This document shows positions 62,877-64,000 of a DNA stretch of 64,000 bases, one piece after another. Position numbers and translations under genes: made by a program. Under the pieces are notes generated by a model. It did no database searches. It saw only the letters and a list, made by a program, of their open reading frames with translations, and was not told the DNA's origin. Every line of letters starts with the position of its first letter. Position 1 is the stretch's first letter. The stretch comes from Patescibacteria group bacterium UBA2023 (GTDB lineage: Bacteria; Patescibacteriota; Gracilibacteria; BD1-5; UBA2023), in contig DDBV01000034.1 in the NCBI GenBank assembly GCA_002335145.1, forward strand, positions 18,097-82,096. The letters run 5' to 3'.

Positions 62877-62962
62877 GCCGAGGTGGTGGAATGGTAGACA
62901 CGCAGGTTTCAGACGCCTGTGTCCGCAAGGACGTGAGAGTTCGAGTCTCTTCTTCGGCACCA
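62877..62962 (+). tRNA. tRNA-Leu (anticodon CAG)
   Basis: Acceptor GCCGAGG/CTTCGGC, D-arm with GGTAGACAC, anticodon loop TTCAGAC (CAG), class II variable arm TGTCCGCAAGGACGT, T-arm GAGAG-TTCGAGT-CTCTT, discriminator A and encoded CCA. Reads CUG. Confidence 0.95.
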
Positions 62963-62975
62963 ATACGATACGATC

Positions 62976-63004
62976 AAAAAAAAACGCCCGGTCGGGCGTT
63001 TTTT
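62976..63004. terminator. Bidirectional terminator
   Basis: A-tract, ACGCCC-GGTC-GGGCGT (62984-62999), T-tract. It serves the tRNA gene and the convergent minus-strand gene that ends at 63003. Confidence 0.85.
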
Positions 63005-63986
63005 ACAGATTGAAGCCAATGAGGAGTGTCGCATCGTACTCGTGCATGTGTGGAAACTTCTTCGAGAGATAGGTATGGACATCAATTCCAGGGGAAGACG
63101 ACACGGTATTCTTCTCGCGTATCTCATGAAACGAGACGGGAGGAAAAATCGTCTTGCTTCCGAGTGTGAGTACGATCGGAGCATCCGCATTGCGGAACGT
63201 TGCATCGTGTGTCGCCACGAATACGACATCGCGCCGGAGACATTCGTGGACTCCGTGATTTCGATCTTCCTCATGCTCGAAGATAGAGCGGCGGTCGGAA
63301 TCGGAGAGAAGTGCGACCTCCTTGATTCCCTGTATCCTGAGGAGCTCTCGTTTTACTCGTTCGATTTTCTCTTCGTTCGATTCATTTGTTGGTGCGGTGT
63401 CGACATCATTGATGTTGTGGATATTGCGCCGTTCCTCCGGGGACATGGCATAGAGTCGATTTACGAGCGAATAAACCTGCTCGATATTCGGAATGTCATT
63501 GGCAATGAAATTCCCCTCCGCTCCGGCACTCGACCGTACAAAAAGCGTGCCGGAACCAAATGCGTAGTGCAGGATATGATTTTTCGAGTACGCCATGTCC
63601 TTGACCTGATTGAAGTGGATACTCATATCGTAACGCGAAAATAATCCATTTCGTATATCCATGCGGATCTGGTCGGGCATGACGATGAAATACGAACGAT
63701 CATAAAAGAATCGCCTGTATCCATAGCATCCAAGAAATGTCATGCCCGCGAGGACGAGAGTCAATAGGAGTGACTGCCAGATAGTATACGAGAGAATCAA
63801 TACGATGCTTCCCGATACGAGGAATGTTGCCGTGAGCCGTAGCCAAAAAAGGGCGGAATGTTGCTTGGACCGATAGATCGCGTTTGTAGAATTCATCTCG
63901 GGCAGGTGAAAAAACGATTTGTTTCCCAGTATATCGTTTTTGAGCTCGAGTCCACGTTTTCTTTTCTTTGCTTCTACACAAAACAT
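63003..63986 (-). CDS. PH-domain membrane protein (bPH2-like), possibly incomplete at the window edge
   Basis: About 327 residues. Two hydrophobic spans (about 45-65 and 68-88) are followed by a bacterial PH-like domain (FYDRSYFIVMPDQIRM, SRYDMSIHFNQVKDM, FGSGTLFVRSS, IPNIEQVYSLVNRL) and a C-terminal region of about 130 residues with a charged helix (EEKIERVKRELLRIQGIKE). ATG at 63986 is a possible start; the frame stays open to a GTG at 63995 and may continue past the window. No TGA. Function unknown; bPH2 proteins are usually membrane-associated. Confidence 0.85.
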   Translation of the reverse strand: MFCVEAKKRKRGLELKNDILGNKSFFHLPEMNSTNAIYRSKQHSALFWLRLTATFLVSGSIVLILSYTIWQSLLLTLVLAGMTFLGCYGYRRFFYDRSYFIVMPDQIRMDIRNGLFSRYDMSIHFNQVKDMAYSKNHILHYAFGSGTLFVRSSAGAEGNFIANDIPNIEQVYSLVNRLYAMSPEERRNIHNINDVDTAPTNESNEEKIERVKRELLRIQGIKEVALLSDSDRRSIFEHEEDRNHGVHECLRRDVVFVATHDATFRNADAPIVLTLGSKTIFPPVSFHEIREKNTVSSSPGIDVHTYLSKKFPHMHEYDATLLIGFNL

Positions 63987-64000
63987 ATGGCACACTTTCC

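Noticed and set aside
1-64000. UGA as tryptophan (code 4) or selenocysteine, or widespread pseudogenes
   Set aside because: The TGA sites align with conserved glycines, TGG is used freely for Trp, there are no SECIS-like elements, and frames continue with intact domains after TGA.

Overview
This 64 kb window reads as the chromosome of a Candidate Phyla Radiation bacterium that decodes UGA as glycine (genetic code 25, known from Absconditabacteria/SR1 and Gracilibacteria/BD1-5). Every gene I can support ends in TAA or TAG. About two thirds of them contain in-frame TGA. Where the family is recognisable, the TGA often falls on a conserved glycine: the DSG motif of a GT9 glycosyltransferase, KLGDG of a phage-tail-type domain, the ARDLVR-side glycine of IleRS, and the HG and PEPG turns of an alpha/beta hydrolase. 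Trp uses TGG throughout, so code 4 is excluded. Read with the standard code the window falls into fragments, so the coordinates below are for genes rebuilt across TGA. GC is near 50% by eye, except one AT-rich gene at 24.6-25.6 kb. I see no rRNA, CRISPR array, transposase or prophage block.

Layout. 0-5 kb (minus): an alpha/beta hydrolase, leuS and three small unknown genes. 5.4-14.2 kb (plus): rplA, a 601-aa unknown, ileS, a RIO-type kinase and a FAD-synthetase-like nucleotidyltransferase. 14.2-24.6 kb (minus): a tightly packed surface-glycan operon (multi-TM protein with a peptidoglycan-binding-like tail, decaprenyl-phosphate phosphoribosyltransferase of the UbiA family, GT9, methyltransferase, small DMT flippase-like protein, two large polytopic membrane proteins), preceded by a tail-fibre-like protein and a heptose-phosphate adenylyltransferase. 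24.6-28 kb: an AT-rich membrane gene, tRNA-Leu(CAA), family-4 uracil-DNA glycosylase, a cytidylate-kinase-like protein and a UPF0489 protein. 28-36.5 kb: a secreted serine protease, prepilin peptidase, recO, a PP2C-like membrane protein and a Holliday-junction-type endonuclease. 36.5-52 kb (minus): three very large genes (2577, 1647 and 865 aa), two of them cell-surface proteins. 52-64 kb: an AbiEi-like regulator, a 603-aa unknown, trpS, a TraB-like protein, ftsH, a tRNA methyltransferase, khpB/jag, a Tat-lipoprotein candidate, tRNA-Leu(CAG) and a PH-domain membrane protein.

The most unusual content is in two aminoacyl-tRNA synthetases. LeuRS carries a complete NUDIX hydrolase domain inside its CP1 editing domain. 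IleRS carries two complete histidine-phosphatase domains, one replacing the zinc region after CP1 and one before the anticodon-binding domain. All three inserts keep their catalytic residues and lie in uninterrupted synthetase frames.

Regulatory signals recur. Promoters resemble TTGNNN - 16/17 nt - TANNAT. Some -35 boxes lie inside the terminator of the preceding gene. Several start codons sit about 6 nt after a -10 box or directly on a terminator U-tract with no Shine-Dalgarno, which suggests leaderless mRNAs.
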